Below are positions 1 to 6,925 of a stretch of DNA of 8,702 nucleotides, piece after piece; within the stretch, counting starts at the first letter, position 1; each line of letters starts with the position of its first letter. The notes beneath the pieces were generated by a model. That model worked only from the letters and a program-made list of their open reading frames with translations, was not told where the DNA came from and did no database searches. Source of the DNA: Prevotellaceae bacterium (GTDB lineage Bacteria > Bacteroidota > Bacteroidia > Bacteroidales > UBA932). The translations under genes were made by a program, and so were the position numbers. The stretch spans positions 1 through 8,702 of the forward strand of contig JAIRMK010000166.1 of the NCBI GenBank assembly GCA_031258755.1, read 5' to 3'.

Positions 1-652
1 GACTGCCCTCATTCAATGATTTAAAATATATGCTATCTACTATAATAGCCGTGGCGCCGGGATAGTGAGCCGTTTTATATTTCGCCAGTGAATCAACCTG
101 GAACTGTGCTATGTCAGGCTCTACCCGCAGCAGTTCGAGGTCGTAGATCATCGGCACATCATACAATCGTGCATCCGACAATCCGGAGGTTGACAGTTTC
201 GACGGCAACAGGATGCGGACCGTGTCGCTCGTGCGCATATCCAGAAAAGCCTCCCGAAGCCCCGCCAAGGTGGCGCCTTCGGCCACACTGAACAACTTCG
301 GCCCGTAGTAAGTGGTGTAAGAATGAGTACCCAGCATCCTGGCGAGGGAGTCCACAGATGTTTCGGCGATGTTTCCGGCTAACGTGAGGCTGGTGTAGCG
401 GATATAAATCATATCATCATCTTTTGGCATATCGCCCGACGTGTGACGGGTATGGGAAAGGAAATACAAACCCGATTCGCTTAACGTCGCGCCGGGGTAT
501 TTTTCCGCGTTCACATTCATATACGCTTCAATATAGCGCTGCTCCAGTTCATCATGGCTTTCCGACACTTCTTTTGCACACGAAGCAAACAGCGCCCATA
601 GGGACATTAAATAAACGGTTGTTTTCAGGCTGTTCATATATTTTAATTTCAT
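1..652 (-). CDS. FKBP-like lipoprotein, tandem domains, 3' end missing (runs off left edge)
   Basis: The reading frame is open from an ATG at 652 to the left edge: 217 residues with no stop. The N-terminus is a lipoprotein signal with lipobox LFAS-C (Cys25); a second in-frame ATG at 637 would also keep it. Residues about 50-175 follow the FKBP pattern: an Asp before a Y-x-S/T strand, then GPKLFSVAEGATLAGLREAF, a met-containing turn, an IPs-like LLPSKLS segment and a closing YDLELLRVEP strand. The usual PPIase aromatic pocket and the AYG tyrosine are not visible, so catalysis is doubtful. At residue 197 the motif YPGAT, also at 52, reappears followed by an IYF strand matching LYF of the first copy, so a second FKBP-like domain seems to begin at the edge. 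It starts 4 nt after the preceding FKBP gene and is probably the last or a late gene of the DHH-gldI operon. The FKBP fold is moderately sure, isomerase activity is not. Confidence 0.75.
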   Translation of the reverse strand, partial: MKLKYMNSLKTTVYLMSLWALFASCAKEVSESHDELEQRYIEAYMNVNAEKYPGATLSESGLYFLSHTRHTSGDMPKDDDMIYIRYTSLTLAGNIAETSVDSLARMLGTHSYTTYYGPKLFSVAEGATLAGLREAFLDMRTSDTVRILLPSKLSTSGLSDARLYDVPMIYDLELLRVEPDIAQFQVDSLAKYKTAHYPGATAIIVDSIYFKSLNEGS

Positions 653-656
653 AATT

Positions 657-1154
657 TTATTGTTTTACTACACGAGACATCCATATTTCAAAAATCAGCG
701 GCGTGTTAGGCGGCAAAACACCTACGGGCACATTTCCATATCCTTTATCGCCGGCAAAGATAATCTGTGCATGTTCGCCGGTAAGCATGCCGGTAAGTCC
801 TGTTTCAAGCCCTGCAAAATAATTTCCCGAGCCCAATGTGCTGTTTTCTTCTCCCGCATCATACATGTCGCCTTTTCCAGAGGAAAAAACGTATGCCTCA
901 TATTTAAATATCACCGAATCGCCAGCTGCTGCGCCCTCTCCGGCGCCCGCTTCCAGCACTACCCGATACACACCGTTAAGATTATATACCGTGTCGACAA
1001 TACTTTTATTTGTTTCACTATCCGTCGTATTTTTTAATTTGTTGATATAGGTTTCAATGTCCTGCTCCTGCCGCAGCAAGCTTTCCTTTATACTTTCGGC
1101 GGTACACGCCGACAGCGCCATCAGGCCACATAATATGTAACATAAAAAACGCAT
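657..1154 (-). CDS. FKBP-type peptidyl-prolyl cis-trans isomerase lipoprotein
   Basis: A 165-residue lipoprotein: hydrophobic signal ending in LSA-C (Cys17), a charged helical linker to about residue 50, then one FKBP domain. The domain shows GDSVIFKYEAYVF, a GLETGLTGMLTGEHAQII helix-loop-strand, the GYG turn (equivalent to AYG of active FKBPs) and a terminal PPNTPLIFEIWMSRV strand. FKBPs catalyse prolyl isomerisation during protein folding; here that would happen at the outer face of the inner membrane or at the outer membrane. The pocket tryptophan of FKBP12 is not preserved (the segment reads AGLETGL), as is common in GldI-like proteins. I chose the ATG at 1154, which forms a TGATG junction with the upstream gldI stop; a TTG three bases further upstream is less likely. 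The stop is 4 nt from the next FKBP gene, suggesting translational coupling. Confidence 0.85.
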   Translation of the reverse strand: MRFLCYILCGLMALSACTAESIKESLLRQEQDIETYINKLKNTTDSETNKSIVDTVYNLNGVYRVVLEAGAGEGAAAGDSVIFKYEAYVFSSGKGDMYDAGEENSTLGSGNYFAGLETGLTGMLTGEHAQIIFAGDKGYGNVPVGVLPPNTPLIFEIWMSRVVKQ

Positions 1155-1678
1155 CAACTTACCTGTAACAATTCCACTTCAAAAAGCAATATGGCGCGCG
1201 CGGGTATTTTATCCCGGTCGCCCGGCAGGCCATAAGCCAGGTGCGGCGGAAAAATAAACCACGCTTCGGTTCCTTTTTTTAAATGCAGCAACGCCTTATG
1301 CAGTCCCATAATTTCATCTGTCCGGCCTACTATAAAGTTACGATGCTGTTGCGCATAACAAAGCGTGCCATTGAGCAAGCGTATTGTGCAGCGACATTCA
1401 ACCCGGGAGCCTTCCTTTACCTCAGGGCCTTCTCCCTCTTTCAATATCAGGACATAATATCCGTCGGGAGAATGCTGCATCGCCCATCCCTTGCGGCGGA
1501 TGAAAGCCTCCATAATGTCCCGGTCTTTCTCCGTCAGCTGTTTGTTTACCGCTTCCATAGCCGCCACTTCGGGTGCAGGCTGGGCGGGCGTCACCGCCTT
1601 ACGCGGTTCATTATGCGTACAAGCCAGCCACACCGGTAAAATCAACCACATCACATTATATCGAAGCCGATATTTCAT
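1154..1678 (-). CDS. gldI: GldI-like FKBP-type peptidyl-prolyl isomerase lipoprotein
   Basis: A 174-residue lipoprotein with a basic n-region (MKYRLR), hydrophobic core and lipobox VWLA-C (Cys20). After a Pro/Ala-rich linker and a helix (residues about 40-62) comes an FKBP domain: DGYYVLILKEGEG, strand CTIRLLNGTLCYAQ, helix IMGLHKALLHLKKG, the hallmark FPPHLAYG (143-150) and IPARAILLFEVELL (158-171). The AYG tyrosine is kept, but the FDSS aspartate of FKBP12 is replaced by CYAQQ and the pocket Trp by Leu. GldI is needed for gliding and type IX secretion in Flavobacterium, yet homologues occur in non-gliding Bacteroidota, where they are presumed periplasmic chaperones. The DHH-gldI order is, from memory, conserved in the phylum and supports the assignment. 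The start overlaps the DHH gene by 23 nt; a second Met at residue 10 would avoid the overlap but lose the charged n-region. The symbol is tentative because three FKBP paralogues sit here. Confidence 0.8.
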   Translation of the reverse strand: MKYRLRYNVMWLILPVWLACTHNEPRKAVTPAQPAPEVAAMEAVNKQLTEKDRDIMEAFIRRKGWAMQHSPDGYYVLILKEGEGPEVKEGSRVECRCTIRLLNGTLCYAQQHRNFIVGRTDEIMGLHKALLHLKKGTEAWFIFPPHLAYGLPGDRDKIPARAILLFEVELLQVS

Positions 1679-2699
1679 CTTTGTAATATTCCAATTGCTT
1701 TATATATTCTGCTATCGCCTCATCAAGCGAGGCGTCCATACGTCCTCCTGCTGCATTTTTATGCCCGCCGCCCGAAAAATGCCGGCGTGCAAAATCATTA
1801 ACGGAAAAAGCGCCGCGTGAGCGGAAGGAAAACCGGATGGTGCCGTCCAACTGTTCCGAAATGTAGGCCGATATATTCACGCCCTTTATGTTCAGCGGGT
1901 AGTTCACAAACCCTTCCGTATCGCCCGGTTGAAAGGAAAAATTATTCAATTCACTTTGCGAAATTGAAATGTAGGCGGCATGATATTCGGGCAACACCAC
2001 CATTTTTTCACTGAGGGCAAAGCCCAACAATTTCACCCGGCTTATCGAAAAATTATCAAATATCTGCGACGTGACTTTTTCCTTATCCACGCCCATTTTC
2101 AAGAGTTCCGCAACCACTTTAAAGGTTTCGGGATTTGAACTGTTGTCGCGAAACATGTTGGTGTCGGTCATCATACCGGCCATAATGGCATCGGCTGCAG
2201 GCCGCGGCAAAGGCCCCGGAAGCATATCTTTTGCCATGCGGAATATCAGCTCGGAAGTAGAACTTACTTTCACATCGCTAATAATAAGCAAAAATTCTTC
2301 TTTTTTCGGCTCGATATGGTGATCAATCAGCACCCGCGGAACAGCGGTCGATGCAATAAATTCACCCAAGTCCTCGAGCCGTGACAACGAATTAAAATCA
2401 AGGCATATTAGCACATCCGATGTGGCAATAGCTTCTTTCACTATTTTACGGCGCTCTCTGAAAACAAGTACGTTATCAGTACCGTCCATCCATTTCAAAA
2501 ATTCGGGATAGCGGTTAGGCGAGACGATCACTACTTCAAGATCCGGCATCAGCACACGCAAGCAATGATATAGCGCTATACTCGCCCCCATAGCGTCGCC
2601 ATCGGGATTCACGTGCACCACCAGCGAAACCTTTTTAGCCCTTCTCAACATGTCACAGAACACAGCCATCAAACCAGAATCAATATAGCGACTTCCCAT
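1656..2699 (-). CDS. DHH/DHHA1 phosphoesterase, NrnA-like (oligoribonuclease / pAp phosphatase)
   Basis: A 347-residue cytoplasmic enzyme. The DHH domain carries the Mn-binding motifs HVNPDGDAMGA (His29, Asp33, Asp35), LICLDFNS (Asp101) and IDHH (Asp126-His128), followed by SSTSELIF and MTDTNMFRDNSSNPETF. The C-terminal DHHA1 domain ends in the substrate-binding glycine motif FSGGGHKNAAGG. This order and length match the NrnA group, which degrades 2-5 nt RNA to mononucleotides and dephosphorylates 3'-phosphoadenosine 5'-phosphate; some relatives instead cleave cyclic dinucleotide products, which the sequence cannot exclude. The frame stays open up to an ATG at 2828, but I place the start at 2699: the extra 43 residues are basic and non-family-like, and a -7 type promoter box lies at 2720-2727 between the two starts. 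It heads the operon that continues into the FKBP lipoproteins. Confidence 0.92.
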   Translation of the reverse strand: MGSRYIDSGLMAVFCDMLRRAKKVSLVVHVNPDGDAMGASIALYHCLRVLMPDLEVVIVSPNRYPEFLKWMDGTDNVLVFRERRKIVKEAIATSDVLICLDFNSLSRLEDLGEFIASTAVPRVLIDHHIEPKKEEFLLIISDVKVSSTSELIFRMAKDMLPGPLPRPAADAIMAGMMTDTNMFRDNSSNPETFKVVAELLKMGVDKEKVTSQIFDNFSISRVKLLGFALSEKMVVLPEYHAAYISISQSELNNFSFQPGDTEGFVNYPLNIKGVNISAYISEQLDGTIRFSFRSRGAFSVNDFARRHFSGGGHKNAAGGRMDASLDEAIAEYIKQLEYYKDEISASI

Positions 2700-2719
2700 A
2701 ATACCAAATTTATGACTTA

Positions 2720-2727
2720 CAAAGATA
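2720..2727 (-). promoter_or_regulatory. Bacteroidota -7 box for the DHH-gldI operon
   Basis: On the minus strand this reads TATCTTTG, an exact match to the TAnnTTTG -7 element of Bacteroidota sigma factors. It lies about 20 nt upstream of the ATG at 2699, giving a short leader. I find no convincing TTTG -33 element at the expected 17-23 nt spacing, so the assignment rests on the -7 box and its position. Confidence 0.5.
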
Positions 2728-2810
2728 CGAATTCTCTTTGAGAAGACGGTCTCTTTTACGAGATTTTTAAAATATTTCCTGCAAAATGATATTCTTTCAA
2801 CAAAAATTTG

Positions 2811-2818
2811 TAATTTTG
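2811..2818 (+). promoter_or_regulatory. Bacteroidota -7 box for the plus-strand block
   Basis: TAATTTTG fits TAnnTTTG and is followed by CGC, within the divergent gap between the two operons. A transcript starting near 2824 would have a leader of about 40 nt before the ATG at 2866. No clear TTTG -33 motif is present upstream. The start codons without Shine-Dalgarno sequences and the A/T-rich leader are normal for the phylum. Confidence 0.5.
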
Positions 2819-2865
2819 CGCACAACATTAAGTGTTATTTTGAACTTTTTAACCATTAAATCAGC

Positions 2866-3495
2866 ATGAAAAATTTGCTTATATTTGTTGCAATGCCCAT
2901 TTTGATTATCATTTTAGCGTATTTTCTAATCAGCGGGATTGTGGAACCTGTCCGTTTTGAGCAGGTGCGAAGCTTTCGTTACGGAAAAATTGTAGAACGG
3001 CTGAAAGATATCCGGGATGTGGAAGTGGCTTACAAGTCGCGTTATGGCAAGTTCACCGGAAGTTTTGATTCGTTGATCGACTTCTATAATAAAGGTGATA
3101 TAAAGATTTTAAAACAGACCGGCTCAATGGATGATTCGATAGCCGTAGCGCAAAAGTTAGTAAAGCGCGACACCGTTATTGTTCCTGTAAGGGAAAGCAT
3201 TAAATTGCGTTCTATAAACAGTATTTTTGCCGATTCCTTGCGGTATATACCGGTAGTGGGCGGAGAATTTGAATTGCAGGCTGTGGTTAAAAAAGTGTCG
3301 GGCCTTAATGTTCCCCTGTTTGAGGCGCGGGTTTCCAACGATGTGATTTTAGAAGGGCTAAATCGCCAATTGGTGGTGAATATCAATCATGACATTGAAG
3401 AAATAAACAAAAACCTTTCGAGTGCGCAACGGTATTCGGGGTTGAAAGTGGGGAGTATTGACCAGCCAAATAATAACGCCGGAAACTGGGAATAA
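2866..3495 (+). CDS. Single-pass membrane protein of unknown function
   Basis: A 209-residue protein that I do not recognise as a characterised family, though similar conserved hypothetical proteins occur in Bacteroidota next to DUF3822 and rsmD (from memory). Residues 3-25 form one strongly hydrophobic helix after a two-residue cytoplasmic tip, with no lipobox and no convincing cleavage site, so it is most likely an anchored protein with about 180 residues outside. The segment FRYGKIVERLKDIRDVEVAYKSRYGKF (38-63, interrupted here only by description) is helical and basic, followed by SFDSLIDFYNKGDIKI; the helix-then-GKF-then-D-x-L pattern recalls the post-transmembrane part of pseudopilin-like proteins, which is only a loose resemblance. 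The C-terminus is Asn-rich and polar. It is first in a plus-strand block, 9 nt before the DUF3822 gene. Confidence 0.8.
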   Translation: MKNLLIFVAMPILIIILAYFLISGIVEPVRFEQVRSFRYGKIVERLKDIRDVEVAYKSRYGKFTGSFDSLIDFYNKGDIKILKQTGSMDDSIAVAQKLVKRDTVIVPVRESIKLRSINSIFADSLRYIPVVGGEFELQAVVKKVSGLNVPLFEARVSNDVILEGLNRQLVVNINHDIEEINKNLSSAQRYSGLKVGSIDQPNNNAGNWE

Positions 3496-3504
3496 AATGT
3501 AGCC

Positions 3505-4329
3505 ATGCCGAAATTTGTAAGCCATCTATTTACATCCGGACAATCGGAGCAGTGTAACCTATCCATTCAAGCCGATTTGAATGGATTTTATTTTTATATC
3601 AGCGACTCGATTACCGGAAAGTGTTATGCGTTTAACAAATATACTTACACTTACACGGCATACGATTACAACGCGCTCGACCACGAAATACATAACCTGT
3701 TTCAGCAAGAGCCGCTGCTGACACCACGCTACAAAAATTGTTTTTGCATGTTTGTGTCGAACAAGTCTATTCTTATTCCGTCGTCACTGTTTCATCCCGA
3801 TCATTTGCGCACGTATCTTGAATTTGTGGTTCCGTTTGATGAACTGGATGAAATACATTACAAGTCGCTGCCTGCGTTTGACGCCGTGAATGTGTTTACC
3901 ATACCCGGCCCGCTGGCTAATATCATCCACATGCATCAAGCCCGCGTCGCATTTTTCAACCAGCATATTCCGCTCATTCATCTGCTGAGCGAACAACAAC
4001 CATATAATGCCATCCTGTTGCATGTAAGTCATGCGCAGGCGTCTTTCGCCGTGTATGTGGAAGGGCAATTTGTGCTCAGCAACACTTTTTCCATAGAAAC
4101 ATTCACCGACGCTTTTTATTATTTGGGATATATTCTGAAACAATGGAAACTTCATCCCGCAAATACTACCGTGTATGTATCGGGCATTGTGTCAAACGAC
4201 GACACCACCCTGCTGCAACGTTATTACCCAAATATTCAAAGCTTGTACCACAATGAAATTGCCGGCCTGTCAGACCGGAGTGCGGGAATGGAATTTCAAC
4301 TTTTACCGTTGCTCAGTGTATGCGAATAA
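3505..4329 (+). CDS. DUF3822 family protein
   Basis: A 274-residue soluble protein. The N-terminal signature CNLSIQADLNGFYFYISDS (17-35) is typical of DUF3822, a family largely restricted to Bacteroidota with no established function. The second half has an alternation of strands and helices: AILLHVSHAQASFAVYVEGQ (169-187), a strand-turn-helix after SNTFSIETFTDAFYYLGYIL, and VYVSGIVSNDD (223-233). That layout resembles the second lobe of PilM-type actin-fold proteins; I infer this fold from pattern only, and no intact phosphate-binding glycine loop is evident. The gene lies 9 nt after the membrane-protein gene and overlaps rsmD by 10 nt, so the three are very likely cotranscribed. The ATG at 3505 is preferred because a nearby ATG at 3497 is followed at once by a stop. 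Confidence 0.88.
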   Translation: MPKFVSHLFTSGQSEQCNLSIQADLNGFYFYISDSITGKCYAFNKYTYTYTAYDYNALDHEIHNLFQQEPLLTPRYKNCFCMFVSNKSILIPSSLFHPDHLRTYLEFVVPFDELDEIHYKSLPAFDAVNVFTIPGPLANIIHMHQARVAFFNQHIPLIHLLSEQQPYNAILLHVSHAQASFAVYVEGQFVLSNTFSIETFTDAFYYLGYILKQWKLHPANTTVYVSGIVSNDDTTLLQRYYPNIQSLYHNEIAGLSDRSAGMEFQLLPLLSVCE

Positions 4330-4850
4330 TTAGCGGAACGCTACGCGGGAAAATCCTCACGCCGCCATCCGGTATGCAGGCGCGGCCTACTACCGACTTC
4401 GCGAAAGAAAGTCTTTTCAATATTTTGAAAAACACCTACGACTTATCGGCCGTGCATGTGCTCGATTTGTTTGCAGGCACCGGGAGCATCAGTTTTGAAT
4501 TTGCCTCGCGCGGATGTCCTTATATCGACACGATAGACATTCACCCGCTGCACCACAAATTTATTAAAGACACGGCGCAACAACTCCGCCTGCCGCAGTT
4601 GCATGCGTTACGGCTCAATGCGTTTGATTTTCCAAACATCTGCACGGTACAGTATGATATTATTTTTGCCGATCCGCCTTACGATCTTGCCGGCGTGGAC
4701 ACCCTTCCCCAGCGCATTCTCGAAAAAAACCTGCTGAGCCCCGGCGGTGTATTTATCCTCGAACACAGCCGGCAACACGATTTCAGCAGCCATCCCCGAT
4801 GCAGGAAACACAGGCATTACGGCAATGTGCATTTTTCTTTTTTCAAATAA
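4320..4850 (+). CDS. rsmD: 16S rRNA (guanine(966)-N(2))-methyltransferase RsmD
   Basis: A 176-residue class I SAM-dependent methyltransferase that modifies G966 (E. coli numbering) in the 16S rRNA of the assembling 30S subunit. All family landmarks are present in order: N-terminal RIISGTLRGK, the RPTTDFAKESLFNIL signature (22-36), SAM motif I VLDLFAGTGSISFEF (47-61), the acidic end of the second strand (DIHP, 73-76), the N6/N2-type catalytic motif FADPPYD (116-122) and the C-terminal RHYGNVHFSFF. Length is at the short end of the usual 180-200. The ATG at 4320 sits within the last codons of DUF3822, a 10-nt overlap that implies translational coupling. No hairpin terminator is visible after the stop, although the next gene has its own promoter box. 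Confidence 0.95.
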   Translation: MRIISGTLRGKILTPPSGMQARPTTDFAKESLFNILKNTYDLSAVHVLDLFAGTGSISFEFASRGCPYIDTIDIHPLHHKFIKDTAQQLRLPQLHALRLNAFDFPNICTVQYDIIFADPPYDLAGVDTLPQRILEKNLLSPGGVFILEHSRQHDFSSHPRCRKHRHYGNVHFSFFK

Positions 4851-4877
4851 GAAAACTATACTTATAAAAACTTTTCG

Positions 4878-4885
4878 TATATTTG
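4878..4885 (+). promoter_or_regulatory. Bacteroidota -7 box upstream of the aldo/keto reductase
   Basis: TATATTTG is an exact TAnnTTTG match in the 59-nt gap after rsmD, 24 nt before the ATG at 4910. The -33 element is not recognisable. Its position argues against the upstream TTG start at 4883, which falls inside the box, and supports a separate transcript for the right-hand block. Confidence 0.55.
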
Positions 4886-4909
4886 TTCATTCTATCAATA
4901 CCAGCTTTT

Positions 4910-6082
4910 ATGAAAAATCTAAACCGTCGCAACTTTCTGCGCCTGACAGCCGCCGGCAGTGCAGGGCTGCTCATTCCCTCAAAACTTCCGGCTATGACAA
5001 ACCGGAAGAGCCGTCCGGATGATGAAAAAAACACCATGGAATACCGCACGCTGGGGCGTACAGGGTTCAAAGTGCCTGTGCTAAGCATGGGCGTCATGCG
5101 TGCCGACAATCCAAATCTGGTGAAGGCCGCCATTCGGTCGGGTATTGTGCACTTCGACACTGCACACGGCTATCAGGAAGGAAAAAACGAATTGATGCTG
5201 GGTAAAATTTTCAAAGACATACCGCGCGAATCGTTTGTGGTAAGCACAAAAATAAAAGTTGACCAGCGCGGGAAAACTTTCAGCAAAGACGCGCCGGAAC
5301 AATTCATGGAAAAGTTTAACATCAGCATGCAACGGCTCGGATTAGATTACGTGGACATCCTTTATTTCCACGCCCTCGACAGCCGGGAAGCCACGCTGCA
5401 CGAGCCTATCCTGAAAGTGATGCAGGACTTGAAAGCGCAAGGTCGCACAAAGAGCCTCGGGGTATCGACGCACTCCAACGAACCGGAAGTCATCAATGCC
5501 ACAGTGGACAGCGGCGTGTATGATGTGGTGCTGACCTCCTACAATTTCAAACAAAAGCACCTTCCCGAATTGAACGCCGCCATTGACCGCGCGGCTGCCG
5601 CCGGGTTGGGCGTAGTGGCAATGAAAACAATGGCCGGCGCGAAAGACATCAACATCCCCGCCGCCCTGAAGTGGGTGTTCCAAAACAAGAATATACACAC
5701 GGCAATTCCCGGTTTCACGGCATTCGACGAACTGGACGTGTGTTTGGCCTGCGCCGCCGACCCGCAACTGACTGGCGACGAAAAAAATTATCTGGCGCAG
5801 GCTGATGTAGCGCCTTCGCTCTATTGCCAACAATGCAACACTTGTACGACACAGTGCACCAAGCATCTTCCTATCCCCGACTTGATGCGTGCCTACATGT
5901 ATAACTACGGTTACCATTATCCTTCGGAAGCAAAGATGCTGGTGTCCTCGCTGCACTTGCCGGGCAATCCGTGCGCCTCCTGCACATCGTGTAAGGTAAA
6001 ATGCACCAACGGATTTGCAGTAGCCGAAAAAGTGCGCGACATCGCCCGAATTGCCGCCGTACCACGCGAATTTCTAACCTAA
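4910..6082 (+). CDS. Tat-exported aldo/keto reductase with two C-terminal Fe-S cluster motifs
   Basis: A 390-residue protein. Residues 1-28 form a twin-arginine signal (NRRNFLRL then AAGSAGLL and a PA site), so a folded, cofactor-loaded enzyme is exported. The (beta/alpha)8 aldo/keto reductase domain (about 43-290) keeps the catalytic tetrad: Asp83 and Tyr88 in FDTAHGY, Lys114 in VVSTK and His154 in LYFHALD, with SLGVSTHS and AMKTMAG later in the barrel. The C-terminal extension has two CxxCxxCxxxC motifs: Cys306/309/312/316 and Cys355/358/361/365, each able to hold a [4Fe-4S] cluster, separated by the MRAYMYNYGY segment seen in this subfamily. Substrate and electron partner are unknown. An NAD(P)H-independent redox role outside the cytoplasm is plausible but inferred. 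The start at 4910 gives the full Tat motif. The next gene begins 12 nt downstream. Confidence 0.9.
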   Translation: MKNLNRRNFLRLTAAGSAGLLIPSKLPAMTNRKSRPDDEKNTMEYRTLGRTGFKVPVLSMGVMRADNPNLVKAAIRSGIVHFDTAHGYQEGKNELMLGKIFKDIPRESFVVSTKIKVDQRGKTFSKDAPEQFMEKFNISMQRLGLDYVDILYFHALDSREATLHEPILKVMQDLKAQGRTKSLGVSTHSNEPEVINATVDSGVYDVVLTSYNFKQKHLPELNAAIDRAAAAGLGVVAMKTMAGAKDINIPAALKWVFQNKNIHTAIPGFTAFDELDVCLACAADPQLTGDEKNYLAQADVAPSLYCQQCNTCTTQCTKHLPIPDLMRAYMYNYGYHYPSEAKMLVSSLHLPGNPCASCTSCKVKCTNGFAVAEKVRDIARIAAVPREFLT

Positions 6083-6094
6083 GCGACGCACAAT

Positions 6095-6904
6095 ATGAAA
6101 CAATTACTCGCTCTTCTTTTTCTGTTTCCGGCCATCGCAGCGGCCGCACAAACGCCCGCACAATTACGCGCCTACTTGCCCGAAGTGGAAGGCTGGACTA
6201 TTGCAGATAAGATGGAATCGTTCACGCCCGAAAATTTATACGACCGCATCAACGGCGCGGCTGATGCTTTCTTAGCCTGCAACTTTGCGGAAATGACGCA
6301 GCTCAGCTATAACCGCAACCACAGCGACGCCTACATCACCATTCAGTGCTACCGCCACGACACGCCGCCAGACGCCTACTGCATCTACGCCGGCGAACGC
6401 TTTCCCGATGCGGAATTTCTGGACATCGGCGCAGAGGGATACCGCGAACCGCAAGTGCTGAATTTCCTGTCGGGAAACGTGTACGTGAAAATGGAAACGC
6501 ACGACAAGAGCGCCGAAGCAGGCGAAGCGATGGAAAAAATTGCACGCACGCTGGCCGGAAAAATCGACGCCACCTCAACGCTTCCCGCCTTGCTTCAACG
6601 ACTGCCGGAAGCCAACAAGGTAGCGCGTTCGGAATTGTATGTCTCGCAAAGTTTTCTGGCGCATAAATTTCTCCACTCGGCCTACATGGCGCAGTATCAG
6701 GAGGGCGACAGCGAATACCGCCAATTTATTATTGACGCCGGCACGCCCGAAGCCGCCAAACAAATGATAAGGGAATACCTTGCTTTCGCCAAACAGGACG
6801 GAGAGCCAAAGGAAAAAGAACTAATCGTCATCAACGACCGCTACAATGGGCGCGTGGACATCACTTGGGATGGACGGTATATCACCGGCCGCACGTATGA
6901 ATAG
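6095..6904 (+). CDS. Secreted DUF6599 family protein
   Basis: A 269-residue protein with a Sec signal peptide (MKQLLALLFLFPAIAAAA, cleavage probably after Ala18, before Gln19). No lipobox, so it is likely periplasmic or secreted. Mature motifs fit DUF6599: LPEVEGWTIADKMESFTPENLYDRI is followed by NGAADAFLACNF (53-64), then a strand with CYRHDTPPDAYCIYAGERFPD (85-105 region), IGAEGYREPQVLNFLSG (111-127) and YVKM. A second half (about 160-269) repeats a similar strand-rich layout, with SQSFLAHKF and a closing DGRYITGRTYE. The function of the family is not known. It follows the Fe-S aldo/keto reductase by 12 nt with no terminator between; both proteins are predicted to act outside the cytoplasm, so a shared redox task is a reasonable guess, not shown by the sequence. 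Confidence 0.85.
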   Translation: MKQLLALLFLFPAIAAAAQTPAQLRAYLPEVEGWTIADKMESFTPENLYDRINGAADAFLACNFAEMTQLSYNRNHSDAYITIQCYRHDTPPDAYCIYAGERFPDAEFLDIGAEGYREPQVLNFLSGNVYVKMETHDKSAEAGEAMEKIARTLAGKIDATSTLPALLQRLPEANKVARSELYVSQSFLAHKFLHSAYMAQYQEGDSEYRQFIIDAGTPEAAKQMIREYLAFAKQDGEPKEKELIVINDRYNGRVDITWDGRYITGRTYE

Positions 6905-6925
6905 GAAAATCATTAACATCAAAAT

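Noticed and set aside
88..654. Two small plus-strand open frames (88-291 and 424-654) in the left part of the window
   Set aside because: They lie wholly or almost wholly antisense to the well-supported lipoprotein frame (signal peptide, FKBP pattern) that covers 1-652, and their translations look like low-complexity shadow sequence.
1155..1157. TTG start for the second FKBP lipoprotein
   Set aside because: The adjacent ATG at 1154 gives a standard start and a tidy TGATG stop-start junction; the TTG adds only one residue.
2739..2755. Imperfect GAGA...TCTC inverted repeat in the divergent gap, considered as an operator
   Set aside because: The arms are only four bases and the loop is unremarkable, which is expected by chance.
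4883..4909. TTG start 27 bases upstream of the aldo/keto reductase ATG
   Set aside because: It falls inside the TATATTTG box and adds nine residues in front of a complete Tat signal that begins properly at 4910.
4851..4909. Possible terminator after rsmD (GAAAA and TTTTC arms)
   Set aside because: The arms are short and A/T only, with no G/C stem and no proper T-tract after them.
5342..5956. 204-residue minus-strand frame opposite the aldo/keto reductase
   Set aside because: The plus-strand protein has a full catalytic tetrad and cysteine clusters; the opposite translation is His/Val/Arg-rich and has no recognisable domain.
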